DNA from: Stercorarius parasiticus | Lineage: Eukaryota > Chordata > Aves > Charadriiformes > Stercorariidae | Direction of reading: 5' to 3' | Length of the DNA stretch: 64,000 bases | Assembly (NCBI GenBank): GCA_013396915.1 | Contig: VWZL01002204.1 | Span: 1 to 64,000 of the forward strand | Shown: positions 10,641 through 23,620 of the stretch, piece after piece | Layout: each line of letters starts with the position of its first letter | Position numbering within the stretch: the first letter of the stretch is position 1 | Made by a program: the position numbers and the translations under genes | Notes under the pieces: generated by a model | The model's input: the letters and a program-made list of their open reading frames with translations, nothing else | What the model was told of the DNA's origin: nothing | Database searches by the model: none

Positions 10641-13600
10641 ACATCATTATCCTCCTGCTTCTTTGGCCTAATCACATATGGAGAGGGAAGAACAGGATGC
10701 CTGTATCTACCTACCACTACAGCATTGTTTACAAAATCATGAGGATGAATGAGGATGTTTTTTTTGTTGTTGTTAATTAAATGCATCCCACCCAATCAGG
10801 AAAGAAACAAAATCTCCAGTTAAAAAGAAAGGAAGATCAAATAAACATACTGTATGTTTTGAAAGACAATAATGTCAGCAAGAGCAGAAAGGATCAGGGA
10901 GAAAAAAACCAAGCAGGCTTTCTAGAGACAAGACCTAAGGCTAACCATCTTGAATAGGAAGGCTTCCCAGTGGAAAAGGGTAAGCACATCTTTTCACAGG
11001 CAATTCTTGCAATGCATGAAAAAGGCTTTCTGCTGCAATTTTCTCATCTGGAATTGTCCCAGGCTGAAAGACCTTTAGTCTTGTGTTGATGAAAGACAAA
11101 GCACAGGGGCAAAGTTTCTCAAATCCCTGTCATTATTGTGCTGGAGAAATAATACTGGTTTGCTGAGTTGTTTTGAATCTTTCATAGTGCTGCCAATAAA
11201 TGTGACTTATTGCAATGATTACAAAAAAGTTTCCCCAGACCAAATATCCACTACAAAGAAAGTGGTTTGCAAAAATAAAAGAGAAAGAGACTTGCTGCCT
11301 TGATTACAGCAAACTACTAAGTGCTTAGAGGAAAGATGGAGCACATTGTACTTCCTGGTGCTTCCTGCAAAAAGACCAAACAAACCACTTCTGTTTGGAA
11401 ACCACTGGATTCCGCGAAATCTCCAGGGTGCCTTTTGGGGTCTGCACTAATGGTGATGGATGTCCCAGTCTGTCCATGCAACTGATGTCACTGGACCGTG
11501 TTTGCTGTTTTGTAACTGGTATGGTCTTTAGCTCATGCTGGCTGGGATTTTGCTTAAGCTTGAACTGCAAAATTAAATCTGTGGGGCGGCTTCACCAGCT
11601 GGGTGAGTTTCCACATCTCAGTGGTATCAAGGTCATGCCATGGATGTGGTTATAAATAGTCCTATAAATCGGGGTGATGCCTCTGCACGTGGTGCCATTC
11701 CCATAAGGGTTCATTTGCAAGTGACACACTTGTTCCCTACCCTGCCTTTTTCTTCACGATAAGAGAGTATTGCTTTCTCACAGCTCCTCCAAGTCCCTCC
11801 TCTGGTTTCTCCTAGGGGCCCAAACTAGTCTAGGGCTTCAGCACTCTACCTAGAAGGCATTTTTAAGGAATGCCCCTCAAAACAGAGCTTTTTCCCAGGT
11901 TTTAGCTACACCCCCAGGGGCAGCCTGTGCCTGGAAGACAAAACAGGGGGGAAAGCCCAGAAAGATTCGAGAAAAGTAGACCTAACCCTCTGCTGCTGTG
12001 CATAGGGGATGCTGGGGACATGTGAGCTGTGTAAGGTCATGGGTTAATAGAGAGAAATACTGCCCATGGAGGTGTCAGGCTGGCTGAAAATTCACCCTGG
12101 GAGTTTGATCTTGGGGAGGCAAGGAGGAGCCGGGGGGCTGTAGCTGGCTTTTCTAATGTTTTGAGTGGGAGTCCTGATGCTCACTAAGTCTAGGACCTTT
12201 ATTTATATTAATAAACACTAGTAAACATTCAGCACGGACTTGTGTGTTTCTGTACACACCCCTCTGTATCTACCTAGCCAGGTATGTGCTACAAAGATGA
12301 GTTTTCACACTTCTTTTATTTGATTTTTTATCACTATCTTGAACATAGAAATTTCTGCACAATTAATTGAAGTGACATATGCTTGCCAGCAGACAAGTCT
12401 TAATCCCATCCTTCCCTTTCACCATGTTTCTGATTATGCTGATGCCAAATCCTCCTCATTTGACTCAGCTTTGCACTCAGAGTGGATGCAACAGGAGCCA
12501 AATCTTCTCTTAGAAGCACAGAGAGATTTGCTGGATGTCCCACAGGGTCTCAAGTTTTTGCAGTAATAAACAAGTGCTTTGTTGTCTTCTGAAACTGATG
12601 TGAGTAGTTATCAAAAACTGCAAGCAGTAACCAGCTCCTAAATCACATGTCTAGTAATCCAGAGCCATTATTAGTGATAAGCATACTTTGGTAGGGTCTT
12701 GTATTCCTGAACGTAGCCCTCATTTTGCTACATGCTTCAGACATTTGACAAAAGACAGTCTTGCCTGACATAGCTCTTGGGGATATATGGCCAGGTACAG
12801 TCGCCTCACAGCATTCACACCCATTCTGAGCTGCAATTTGTGCAGGAGACCCAAATCCCAAGTGATGACACAATTAATAGAGGAAATAAAAATCCAGAAT
12901 CCACTCTGCATTGCTGCAGAGAGCACAGAAATGTGGATTTCATATCCCTGGAACAGAACTGAATGCAAATGCTGTCAATGCCTGTGCATCAGGATGTACA
13001 GACAGGTGCAGCCCGCTGTGAGCATCCTTTGTGAGTCATGGCAGAAAGTGATTTGTGCTAAGCCCAAAACACTTTGCTGATCTTCGCAACCAAAGTCCCC
13101 AGAGCTCTAATCATTGCACTAATGGTGGAGGTGAAAAGACAGCAATTTTTACTGTGTGAGAAGCTTTGATTTCCTGTGAATCACTTCCTACTACAAATCA
13201 GCTATAGGCAGCTGCATCCACTTGCTCCTCGGGATAGAAAAATGTACCCTGCTGCTAGACAGCAACACAGGCGCCAAAACCATCACAGGATCAAAGGGCA
13301 CTGTGATTTATCCCAAGCAGAATCTAAACAAGCCTGTCAGCTTGCCTAGACCATTTGTTTATTTTAGCTGTGGACATCCATGTCCGTCCAGAGTCAGGGG
13401 GTGGATTTATCATTAGTATCATTTATTCCATGTCTGAGCTCGCTCTAAATGTCCCTTTCATTCAGCATCCTGATGGCTGGTACCAAATCTGCACAGGGAA
13501 TATTTTCCAAGGGCTCAGCACTGCAAGAGGAAACACAGCTCTTGTTTGTGCTAGGGACTCTCTGATTGGCTTCTTAGAGAGGGAAATGTCAATGTTTCAG

Positions 13601-14738
13601 TTCCTCTTCCTTGTTTTCCTGACAAAGTTCTACCAAGAGCATTGCCCAAAAAAGCTGTTGTCCAGACATGCCCATAGCTGGGGTTAGTCTCAGTGTGGGA
13701 AAAATATTTATTTTTTTTTTTCCCCATCCAGGCTTCTCTGGAGGGAACAGTTTTGCGGTTTGTCCTCCTGCTTCCTGGTTGAGAGAGCTTGGTGCCTCCT
13801 CTGAATCTCTCCCTGAACTTCCCAGAACCGTGGAGGTTTTCTCTGGAAGCGCAGGGTGACTGCTGTGCTTGTCTGAAGAAGGTCAAACATCCTTCCCAGG
13901 AGTAGACCTGCCAAATCAAGTGATGTTTTGGGTTTCTTTCTCCCCCATACTATGTAAACTCTACAGAGGGCACAGGAGGTTTGGCCTTTTTCTCTGGAAG
14001 ATTCAAGTGACAGTTATTTTTTCTGATGCTATCTCTTTGGCACTGATAGCAGGGATGTTTCAAAGGACAGAGGAATGGGGTTGGGCTGTGAGAAAAAAAT
14101 AGTTTTAACATCACAGTGTCTCCTTGTCTCTCCAGCCACCACTGCTCTCTTGCACAGTGTTGCTCTTTCATTGCTATAGCTGTGAGAAGAAAACAGCTGG
14201 GAACTTCTGCATATAGATAATACAGCAACCAGCAAATTAGGCAACTCTAATTACACCAGCCCTTCTTTCTTGTGGGATGGTGGTATAGAGTAGAGCAAAA
14301 TGAGTGTTTGTCAAAACCTGAGGCTAGTTGGCATTCAGTGCTGCTGTGTGGGTCCAGGTATTCACAGAGCACAGCTCTGTGATTGCAGGCAGCGTTTCAA
14401 AGACATCTGGTATCTGGGGTCTTCTGAAAATACCACCAAAGGTGCCTATGTTAATTGACCTCCGTATGAATGGGAAGCCTGTTTAAAAATCCCCATGGCA
14501 GTCTTGCAGAAAAACATCCCTCCACTTTGAAGCAGAAGGGCTGAAAGGGCACTCTCTCTCACACCTCTGACAGAGCGTGCCTGTGTGCATGAAGGAACAA
14601 GACAGGAGAGCTGTGGCAGCGTGGGCACAGGCAGCTGCTTGGCCGTGGTCGCACTGGCCCACTGTCTCCCAGCACCCAGGCTGAGTGTGACTACATGGTG
14701 TCCCAGGTCTTTCTGTGCTACTGTGTGTACATCATCTG
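10641..14738. other. Intergenic-like sequence, no gene recognised
   Basis: AT-richer sequence up to about 11300, then mixed composition. Frames are short on both strands and no domain or transposon end is recognised. A T-rich tract followed by CCAG at 13709-13730 resembles a splice acceptor, but no convincing exon follows. Confidence 0.55.
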
Positions 14739-14830
14739 CATCCATCATGGACATCCATCATGGATGGATGGAGAGGAGGATATCCATCAAACATGGAAGG
14801 ATGGTCATCCATCATGGAGGGATGGATACG
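14739..14830 (+). repeat. Minisatellite, unit of about 27 bases with 13-base CATCCATCATGGA core
   Basis: CATCCATCATGGA occurs perfectly at 14739-14751, 14752-14764 and 14806-14818, with a degenerate copy near 14780-14797. The first two copies are directly adjacent; the later ones are spaced roughly 27 bases apart and joined by GGATGG-rich sequence. The core is close to self-complementary, so a transcript could fold locally. Confidence 0.75.
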
Positions 14831-15720
14831 CACAGGAGCTGATTCCAAAGGATCCATTGGATAGCCATCATCTACCTCCTGCCTTGCTACACAGACCCAA
14901 TTTCTACTAGAGTTAAGGGCTGTGAGGTATGTATTGCCTTTAAAATTTTAGACCCTATAGCTAGCAGCAGGGACATACCTGGATCTCAGCAGATCTACCA
15001 CACAGGTGGATGATGTGTTTCCCAAGCATTTCGCACCCTTCACTCTTCTTATTCTCTTCTTGCAGGAAAGATTTGAGGCTGTGAGAGAAAGAGAGCTGAT
15101 GAATGGCAGTGGCAAGGGGAGATAGAAGGAAGAAGTGTATGGCATGGGAAGCTCTTCTGGAAGTATTTTAAAAGCTGTAACCCCGATGCCTTAATCCATC
15201 TGGTCTGTGACATTCAAAGCATCTTTTTGGTTTGAGAAACAAATGTGGGATTAGACAAGAGGTATCTAAGATAATAACAGTGACCTGGGTTCCTTGATAC
15301 ACCAGGCCTGTTCATGCAGTGTGCATTTGAACACCTTGTTCCGGATTCAGAGAGAAGCAGAGGTCACTTGTGCTGGATGGGCTGTCACCTTCTGAAGGCA
15401 CTGCGGTCATGCTCCAGGATTTGGGGATGGTGAGATTGCTCTGCAGCACAGAAGGGCTGGACCAGGCTCTAGAGTAGAAACCACATCTCTTTTTTCATTG
15501 CCCTGTGAAGCCAGCTTAGGCCATTGGTCCCTGGAGAAAGGAGACACAGAAGTGACTTGAGGACTGGAGAAGATGATTTGCACCACGAGGCTTAGAGAGC
15601 TCTAACTGTTTTCTTCACAGAAAGCAGATAGTATGGTGACCTGGTTATCTTCTAGCAGCATCTACCAGAAGAGAAATCTCTGTGTACCTCACAGGAAGGA
15701 CAGAGCAAAGACCTGTGGCT
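14831..15720. other. No gene recognised
   Basis: Unremarkable single-copy-like sequence with only short reading frames. Confidence 0.5.
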
Positions 15721-15935
15721 GACAGCAGACACGCACAAGTCAGAATTAAGCTGCATATTTATCACAGCAGAGTGATTAGCCACTGGAATGAACAACCAAG
15801 GAAATGGTGGATTCTTCTTCTCTTGAAGCCTGTTTTCCTGGCAACCACAAAGGATTGGGCTCAATGTGAGAGCAGGAGGAAATGTAAGAGTCAAATGCTG
15901 CCAGGTGATCCCACAATATCCTGGCTTAGGCTCTT
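15721..15935 (+). mobile_element. Old CR1-type LINE 3' fragment
   Basis: The word order matches the 3' ORF2/UTR region of old CR1 subfamilies: a GTCAGAATTAAGCTGCATAT block, an AGTGATTAGCCACTGGAATG block (the degenerate HWNRL-equivalent) and a GGAAATGGTGGATTCTTCTT block. These are followed by a CTTGAAGCCTG-like stretch. It is heavily mutated, with no octamer tail left. Assignment is by eye and the subfamily is unknown. Confidence 0.55.
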
Positions 15936-18900
15936 GGAATGGGTGATGTGAATAGGATTTCATCACCTTCATACGCTTGGATGAACAGTGCTTATGCTTT
16001 TAACCTGATGGGTTCAAAATCTTAAATAACGATGCACTAATTGTGTCACACTGGCGTCTCTCCATGTAATACCCATATTGTTAAGCCAGCTTTTTGAAAA
16101 TTCAGCAAACGCATCTATTTATAATAGGCATGCAATGTATAACATTTGCAAATGTTCTCACAGCTGGTCCATCAAAGCAAGCTCCCTGTAGTGCTAACAG
16201 AATATTTTATCAATAACTTCTATCTGAGCTTCTGGTGTTGGTGTGAAATAGTCATTATGGCCAACAGTAAATGATTTCCAATTCCTAAAGCACAGACTTG
16301 GCGAAGCAAGGCTGGGGTTGCTTTTAACCTGCTGTGATCGCATCCACTGTAGGCTGCAAGTGTGCATAATGCACAAGGGAAGAGGCCTCTCTGCATCTGA
16401 TGATGGGCAACATTTAGAGAAACAGGGATGCAGAAATTCAATCTGACGTCGTTGAGGCAGAACATTAAAAACCCTACTGTGTGGTGGGCTCAGGGTCAGT
16501 AATCTGATACAAACAAAACTTTGCCGATGCAGCCCACCAGTATTTCAGGGAGATGGTATTGAAGAGTGGTTATACTAAACAGCACTGTGCTGATCCCCAC
16601 CTGAAATCCCAGGAGCTCTAGTCTTTGCACTGAGCACAACAGAGAAGAAAACAGCAATGTTGGGACCTTACTGGGAGGTGGGATCACTTGTTCTATGCAC
16701 ACTAGGGCTCAGAGAAGATCCCCTCTCCCCTTGAAAGACCCATTCTGCTCTGCAGGTTGCATGGTGAGCTCTTTGGTGGTGGTGATGAAGAGGCAATGAC
16801 TGTGTGGGACTCACTGGTCTGCAGGAGTGCTATGGCCTCTCCCTGGAGCCACCACCTCCACCTCCCTGGAGCTGGACTCAGTGGGAAGAAACGTGGTCTC
16901 CGATTACCATCCACAAATGGTATCTAAGAAGGGGAGCAGAGCCCTTGGCTCATTCTCAGTGAGAAGGCGGCTGTATTTTTTCTGCCATACTGCAAACCCT
17001 GTTACTATCTCTGCCTCTGGTTGCCCTTCAGGGTAGTAGGATCTGCCATGTTTGACAGTCAAACCCCTTGTGCTGAGTCACTGGGATCAGAGTCAGTCGG
17101 CCATACCACAGGAATTAGGATACTTGCATATCTGGGCAGCACATTTTCTTTCATCTGCAATGCTGATATATGTGGTTCCCTGCACACTGTAGCCTGCTGC
17201 CAAGGTGTTTGTATGGCAGAGTGGTGAAACTTCACAGTGGAGAGTTTATGATCTGGGATGTGTGTGCTTATGACATGGCATATTGCCAGGAGGCAGCACT
17301 TGAGGGGTCCTAAGAGGTCGTGAGGGCTGAAAAGGGACAGCACTTATCATTCTGTAGAAACCTCCTACCTTTTGTCAAGGTGAGGACCTCTGAAGGAACC
17401 CTATGCACATCACTTACTGGCTTCCTAAGCCAGATCCCTCAGAAAGGGTTCACAGATTCCCCTCCACCCTCAAATCTCAAAACTTTTTTCTCTAAAACCT
17501 ACTTCTTCCTCTTGCCTGTGTCTCCAGCACCTGATAAGTAATGTGCTCCTGAGCACATTACCCCTGTGTAACTGGGGTTCCCCTCTCCGTCACTTTGTAC
17601 TAGAGAACATGATTTTTAAAATAGGGAGAAAATCATTAAAAACAAAACTGGAAAGAGGCTAACAAAGAGGTAGAACAAACTTCTACTGAAAGTTTAGTGG
17701 AGTTTATGCACATTGACCATTTCAAATTTTTTTTTTGCAGATGGACTCCCAGGTCTTAGCTCTCTGTTTCTGTATATGTAGAACACAAAAACAAACCAAG
17801 CCCAATTCCTACATGGGGAGAATGGTATGAACCTCTCCCCTATTTCTGGGAAAAAGGATTGAGGTCCTGTGGGGTAGGCGTGGGGCTGTAATTAGCTCTC
17901 CAGCTGCTGGCAGGATGTACTTGATAGTCCATCAAGCAATAGGAGGCTCACCCGTCTCCCTACAATAAAATGTTAGATATTTTTCAATGTGCAATAATTT
18001 GCGCTTGCTCTGATTCTGACTCTGATAAGTCTTGCACATGGTGCTTCAGCTGCTTTAGGAAAGAAGGTGTATTCTACCTCCTCTATACATGGCCACAGGG
18101 CAGGGGAAACAAATGCCAATGCACTATCACTGGGGTGAGGAATAGTTGATGTATCTTGAACTTTTTTTCTGTATCTGATTCTTATCATCAACTTTCATTG
18201 TTCCACATCCATAAAAAGCACTGCTGAATCCACTGATGAATCCAAATTTTCCTTTTTAATAGCAACCAAGAGCTTCATAACAGGCTGATGGATGTTTGGA
18301 GGGCCAGGGACAGCGCTGTTGGAAAGAGTCTAAGAAAGTAAATTCCACCAGTCACGCCTATGGTGCTAAGGTAACACAGAATATTTTTTTAAATGCTTGC
18401 GATATCCACAATCTGAATGCACCTTTATGTGGCATGGGCTTATTCATTAATTGTGTCCCTGGAGTGTTCACAAGGGTGAGGTGGATTGTGTGCTATTTAT
18501 GTACAATTTTTCTCATGCTGAAGAGACCCCGTCACGGGCTGCTCCAAATGAAAGGATATTTGTGTGACAGAAAGCAGCCCCATCACAGCTCAAGACAAGA
18601 GCCCTCAGATGATGACAGAGTGAGGACTGCAATGAAATAATGAGAAAGTATTGAATGGCCAGAGGTCTTAGCACATGACTAGCCTTATTCACGCCTTTCT
18701 GTAGGCATCTTGGAAAGGGACAGTCTCAGAAGCGAGCTGACAATGCTCACAGTGTAATTCTCTGGAGCACAAGGAGTGACTAAGAAGTTGGGGAAAAAAA
18801 AAAAAAGAGAGAACCGAGTCATGAGGCCAAGGGAGGAAAGACTTGAAAACGAAGAGCATAGCTGGCTATTTCAAAGTGACTGGGAGGACGCAGCTGGAAA

Positions 18901-19675
18901 ACTGGTCCTGAAAATTGGCATGACAGGGAATCAGCCCTGGAGATGGAGACTGCAGAGCGGGAGCTGGACTGGAGTGAATCTAGGGTAGAAATTTGAGGAC
19001 AGGGACTCTAGCAGTGATTGTAGTGGGAGATCAGGTGAGAGATAAAAGAGAGATGACAGCTGAACAGGCAAGAAGAGATGCAGGATGGAGCACAAAGGGA
19101 AGGAGATGAAGAACCTGGCACCCGCACCTGAGTGAGGTCTGAGACAGAGGAAGTGGGCGCAGAGGCAGTGTCAGAGCTCTAGGATCCAGGACTAGGAGAG
19201 ACAGCAAGATAGGAAGAAATTTTAACCAGTTGCAAAGGGTTTGATGCATCTGACCTTCTCTGACCTTGAAGCCACACAGTCCCTAGCACTTAAATAGGAG
19301 GATGCTTGGAAAACTAGGTGCTGCATGTGTACGTCGGGGCTCCTGTAAGTCATCGCTAGCCCATAGAAATGTGCTGAGCTGGAAGGTCCCATCTGGCCCT
19401 TTTGCTGCTGATAGATTGGGTGGGAAAGAGGATGGCATGTCTTTTCAGATGCCAGGAGAGAGGTGATGTTGTGGCCGTCTCTAGCTGTCCCTGTAAACTT
19501 GCCACACAGAAATCAGCCAAACCGTGCTCCCACTTCTACAGCTGCTATCTGTACAAGCATGAGAGGTGGCAGAAAAGTGTCCCAGCCAGTCCCTCCATTG
19601 CACAAGGAACTGCAGAGCAGCAACTGCTTGACCCCATCAGTGGGACCTACCACCCTACCACAAGGAGTCCCCTGC
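15936..19675. other. Intergenic-like sequence, no gene recognised
   Basis: No supported gene or transposon. A T9GCAG acceptor-like site at 17731-17740 precedes a short open stretch discussed in the findings. Frames are otherwise short. Confidence 0.55.
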
Positions 19676-19833
19676 TGTCGTGGTTTAGCCACAGATGGCA
19701 ACAAAGACCCACGTGGCCACTCTCTCAAACTTCGCCCCCATCTCCCCCCGCCCTCCNNNNNNNNNNNNNNNNNNNNNNNNNNNNNNNNNNNNNNNNNNNN
19801 NNNNNNNNNNCTATCCCCACTGGAAACAGGACA
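19676..19833 (-). mobile_element. ERV LTR (or provirus) interrupted by an assembly gap
   Basis: The plus strand starts TGTCGTGGTTTAGCC at 19676, which is the reverse complement of the 3' terminus of the avian LTR family. It continues with a purine/pyrimidine-biased region into an N run (19757-19810). After the gap, the reverse complement of 19811-19833 reads TGTCCTGTTTCCAGTGGGGA, the 5' terminus of the same LTR. Both LTR ends are therefore present in minus orientation, with the interior missing. Flanking pentamers CCTGC and CCGGC differ at one base and could be a decayed 5-base target duplication. A solo LTR or a full provirus would give the same ends. Confidence 0.75.
19757..19810. other. 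Assembly gap (54 Ns)
   Basis: The N run lies inside the LTR. Other LTRs of the family seen here extend over several hundred bases, so the true missing length is probably larger than 54. Confidence 0.95.
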
Positions 19834-22800
19834 CCGGCCCAAAAGCACTTGGCCTAATGCAGCATGGATCCTGCATCTGTGTATCTGTGTGTGTGTCCCC
19901 ATGTCAGCATGCAAATATTTTTGGCACAAGCAATCCTTCCCTTCCTCTCTGTCCTCTCCGCTGAACGCTCCGGTCTCCCACCCAGAGATGAAGTGAAGAA
20001 GAGGAGTCGACACTAAGTCAGAGCTGGGAAGGGAAGAGGAAACCTGGGGGTCAAGCTACTGGCCTTGAAGACACAGGGAGGATTCACCTAGTTCAGTCGA
20101 TCTGTGCATCCATCTTCCCCCTTCCCTTTTCCACACCCCGAATGCTGCATTTGGCAGGAGCAGGCATGCAAACTCAGAGCCACATGTGTCATCGGTGTCC
20201 CCGTGCCCCTCCAGGCCATCTGTGGTCCATGCCTTGTGCCAGCAGCTTGAGCATGTCATGGAGGGGATGGAGCCAGGGCTGCATAAGGCAGAGCCATGCC
20301 TTGCCTTCTCCCTGCTCACAGCCTCCATCCCTCATGTGCTGCGGTGGTGCTGTTGAATGCTGATGAGGCAATGACTGGACTCTCTCCAATCTGTCACATT
20401 TTGGGGAAGGGTTTGCTGAGAAGGGACACAGTAATGGGGAGAGGAGGATTGTTTTGTTTTGGTCTGCAGGACCGATGGGCATTTTTGTTCTCCTGAGAAG
20501 TCCAGGCCTGACCTGCCATGTCTCTCTTGTCACAAGATGAGTTCCTTTTCTCTCCTGTCTGTTGTCCTTTGCTCCTGCTCTGTCCATCTTGGGGTGGGGA
20601 ATGAGGGGGGATTTATCTCATCAAAATCAAAGAAAAATAAATTCTAGGGGGGAGAAAACTCCCCAGAAAACCCCAATACAAAACTTCGTTTCTCTTTCTG
20701 TATCCTCCACAGATTCTCCTTTTTCACAGCCAATACAAAGAAAACACCCTCTAAGCTTTCTGTTGTCGAGCAGAGCAATATGCCCCAATTAAACAAACAA
20801 GCACTCGATGGCTGTGCAGCTTGGTGGGTCCTTGGGGTTACTTCTCTAAGGACAGCTTCTGAGATGCTCAGTCTTGCCTCAGCTCCTGCTCTGAGCATTT
20901 TCTGTCACACTCACAAACTTGACTGTGGTCAAACCTGCTGCCTCACTCAGTCCATCACGCTGATAGGCAGCTGCTGGTGCCACTGTGAGCACTGTGCCCC
21001 TGTATGTGGTCTCTAGCCACCAGCCACCTGCTGACCTGGTGAAACTTGCAATAGGGGGTGAAGGGCATTAGATCATGAAGGGGTTATGGGGCAGGCTGTG
21101 CTGATATGAGCATGGGACAATATCCAGAAATGCACCCTCCTCACCCTTCCTGTTGCTTGCATGAGTCCTTTCAGCATTGCCCTGCCCCTTCTCCCTGTTC
21201 TTATATCACCGTGGAGTCAGGCTTCCAATGCAGAAATGCATCCAGGCTTTCATTTGGTGTCTTAAAGCCTGATCCAGCTGGCAATGAGATTTATTGAACA
21301 AATAGTGGTATGGAAACTGTGACAGATGAGCTCCTCTCAAAAATCTTTCCCAGCCCAACCAGAAAACCCACTTCTGGAACCCCTTTCAACCTCCAGAAGC
21401 TTTTATGGCAGGAGGGACAACAGCTATTCGCCTCCTCAGTTATCCAGAGAATACAGCAAAACGTGACTTCTAAAAATGCAGGTTTAGTAACCTTGCAGGT
21501 GGGTCTGCCTGAGCGGCTGTCACCTTGGTCTGTCCCCTGGGGTGTATGCAAAGCCAAGAGCCCCAGCTGCCACCCAGACCCAGAGTGGGGTGCCCAGGTA
21601 CCACCTTCTCGAGGCCGCTGCAGCTTTCTCTGGCTCCCGTTGCAGTAATGTTTTTGTCTAATCCACCCTCTAGTGTTTCCAAAGCTCTGACATGGACAGA
21701 AGTGGTGCACAGGTAGAATCATGATCTTATTGCCCTTCCCCAGCGTCTCTTCAAGCAACAGGAACATCTTCTTTTTTCCCCCTCCTTTTCTTTTTTTTTC
21801 CCCCAGGACTGCAAGTGTAACTCTCCTGCTGCAAACTGCATTCCGGCTTAATCAGCTAAAGGAGCAATATTGTGCAAAGGCCCCCCCCACCCGACAGGCT
21901 GCTCTGCAACAGAAATCAATCAGGTCTCATCTCTCCAGCCGAGCCACGTAGCCTCGTAACACTCTGCCTCTTGTGACCAGCCTCCCTTGCTCAGCAATGA
22001 TGGTAATTTCCTCGAGTCTTTTATGGACCTGTTCCTGCAACACAGCTCTTCAGCTGGCGAGGAGATCTTGCAGCGATGCACCAAGCGGCAAGGGGGACAG
22101 GTGGTTTCATCACTTTTTCCATTATGAAATAGCTTTCCCTCTTCCCCCTGCCATTCCCTTCTCCCCCAAGGATCACTGCAAATTGACATGGAGTCGCAAT
22201 GGGCTGTTCAGAGGCTTGATCTCATCCCTGTTTGAAGAGAAACCCGGCAGGTTATTTTTAACATTTATGCACATCTGAACAATGTGAATGTGGTCTGTTA
22301 TGCTGTGAGCCATGAGGACTCCAGAGACCCAGGGCTGAAAAGAGAAACAGCTTTTAAATATTAAGTGGGAGGCACTTGACTGACCTCTTCTTGATAGATA
22401 TGTGGTTGCTACGTCATGTCTTCAGCTGGGACCAGGGCCAAGCTGGGGCCTCTGCCTCCTCCAGCATCGCTGGCTTTGGTCCTTGCTGAGCCCCAAGGAA
22501 GGAGAGATGAGGATGTGCTCTACCTCCAGGACATCCTCAACACCTTCCCTGGCATGGCCAGGTCCCAGCCTGAAACGCCAGTGATGCAGGAGGCTCTGCA
22601 CACCCTGGGAACCGGTGGGCTGCTGACTAGGACTCAGCCCCGGTGTGAAGGGGTGCTGATATCTATGGGAGCTTTGCAAGGTTGGGGGAATTGGTGGCTA
22701 CAGCAGAAGACGTTGGTGACTAGGGTGTAACTAATTGTGTGCATGTTTCCAGAGGAGACTGTAGGATTTATAGATGCAAAAGAGTAATTATTTGTTTGCT

Positions 22801-23399
22801 TTTTTTGATTAGACTCACTTGTGATTGCAAGCCAAAATTAATAGCTTGGTGGAGACAAACACAAGCACTTTGGACCTAGTGGGGCTATGTAGATTACCCT
22901 GCTCCTCTCTCCCTCTTCTCCCCTTGATATAAACCCTAACCTGAACCTTTGGGACATAGTATCTGGTCCATCCCCACGATCTCTGAGTAGTCCTGCCCCA
23001 TCCCTTACCCATAGTGGTGGGTGCTCCTTTCTCCTCCTGCAAGTAGCAAAAGATCCCTCATGAAGAAGACATGGGACCAGCCAGGGCCTATTGATGTGGG
23101 TGTGCAAAGCTCTCTGCTTTCTCCACTACGGGTTTCTCCACTACCCAGAGTCCCACTGGGCTGGGTCAAAATTGCAGGTGAGCCCAAAGCCACGATGTCA
23201 GCATTAGCACTGCACTGAGATGTGTGCCACAACTGAAATCTCTTGGCAAGCCAGAGGGTTGATGAATCACTTACATAACTTGCTATCTAGGATCTTCTAG
23301 TGTTAGTTATGTGGACTAGAAAGGTGCTCTTAAATAAGATTCTGCTCTTACCACATGAGAGTCCTTTCCATGAGCCTTTAATATCTGAGGTAGTGGTTT
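19834..23399. other. Intergenic-like sequence, no gene recognised
   Basis: No supported gene. A long pyrimidine tract with a CCCCCAG end at about 21766-21807, followed by 48 open codons, is the best acceptor-like site in the interval. The 158-codon minus frame at 21291-21767 has no recognisable domain. Confidence 0.55.
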
Positions 23400-23620
23400 A
23401 TATAGGCAAAAAGTAATCGACTAATCCAACATAATTTCTGTCATCTTGTATGACATCCAGTCCCAGTTTAAATAATGCCACTGATGGAAAATCCCCTGCA
23501 GCCCTGGGGATGTACTCCTACCATTTAAAACAAAACTGTTCTTCATTTCTAATCGCGAATTATTATCATCTGAATGCGGCCTTGGCTTAAATCCAGCCCT
23601 GTTTGTATTTGTAGCTATTC
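23400..23620 (-). mobile_element. Old CR1-type LINE fragment
   Basis: On the plus strand the word order is that of a reversed old CR1 3' region: a GACATCCAGTCCCAG-like block, TGATGGAAAATCCCC, a CCATTTAAAACAAAACTG block and TTCTAATCGCGAATT. It then continues into a CTTAAATCCAGCCCTG-like block. It is the mirror of the words in the plus-strand fragment at 15721-15935. Heavily mutated, with subfamily and limits uncertain. Confidence 0.42.

Noticed and set aside
13709..13860. T-rich tract with CCAG as a splice acceptor and following exon
   Set aside because: The tract is little more than a poly-T run, and the downstream open stretch has no matching donor or coding signal.
19402..19996. Frames of 151-177 codons spanning the N run
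   Set aside because: The N run translates as X and artificially lengthens them. The real sequence on both sides is LTR terminus.
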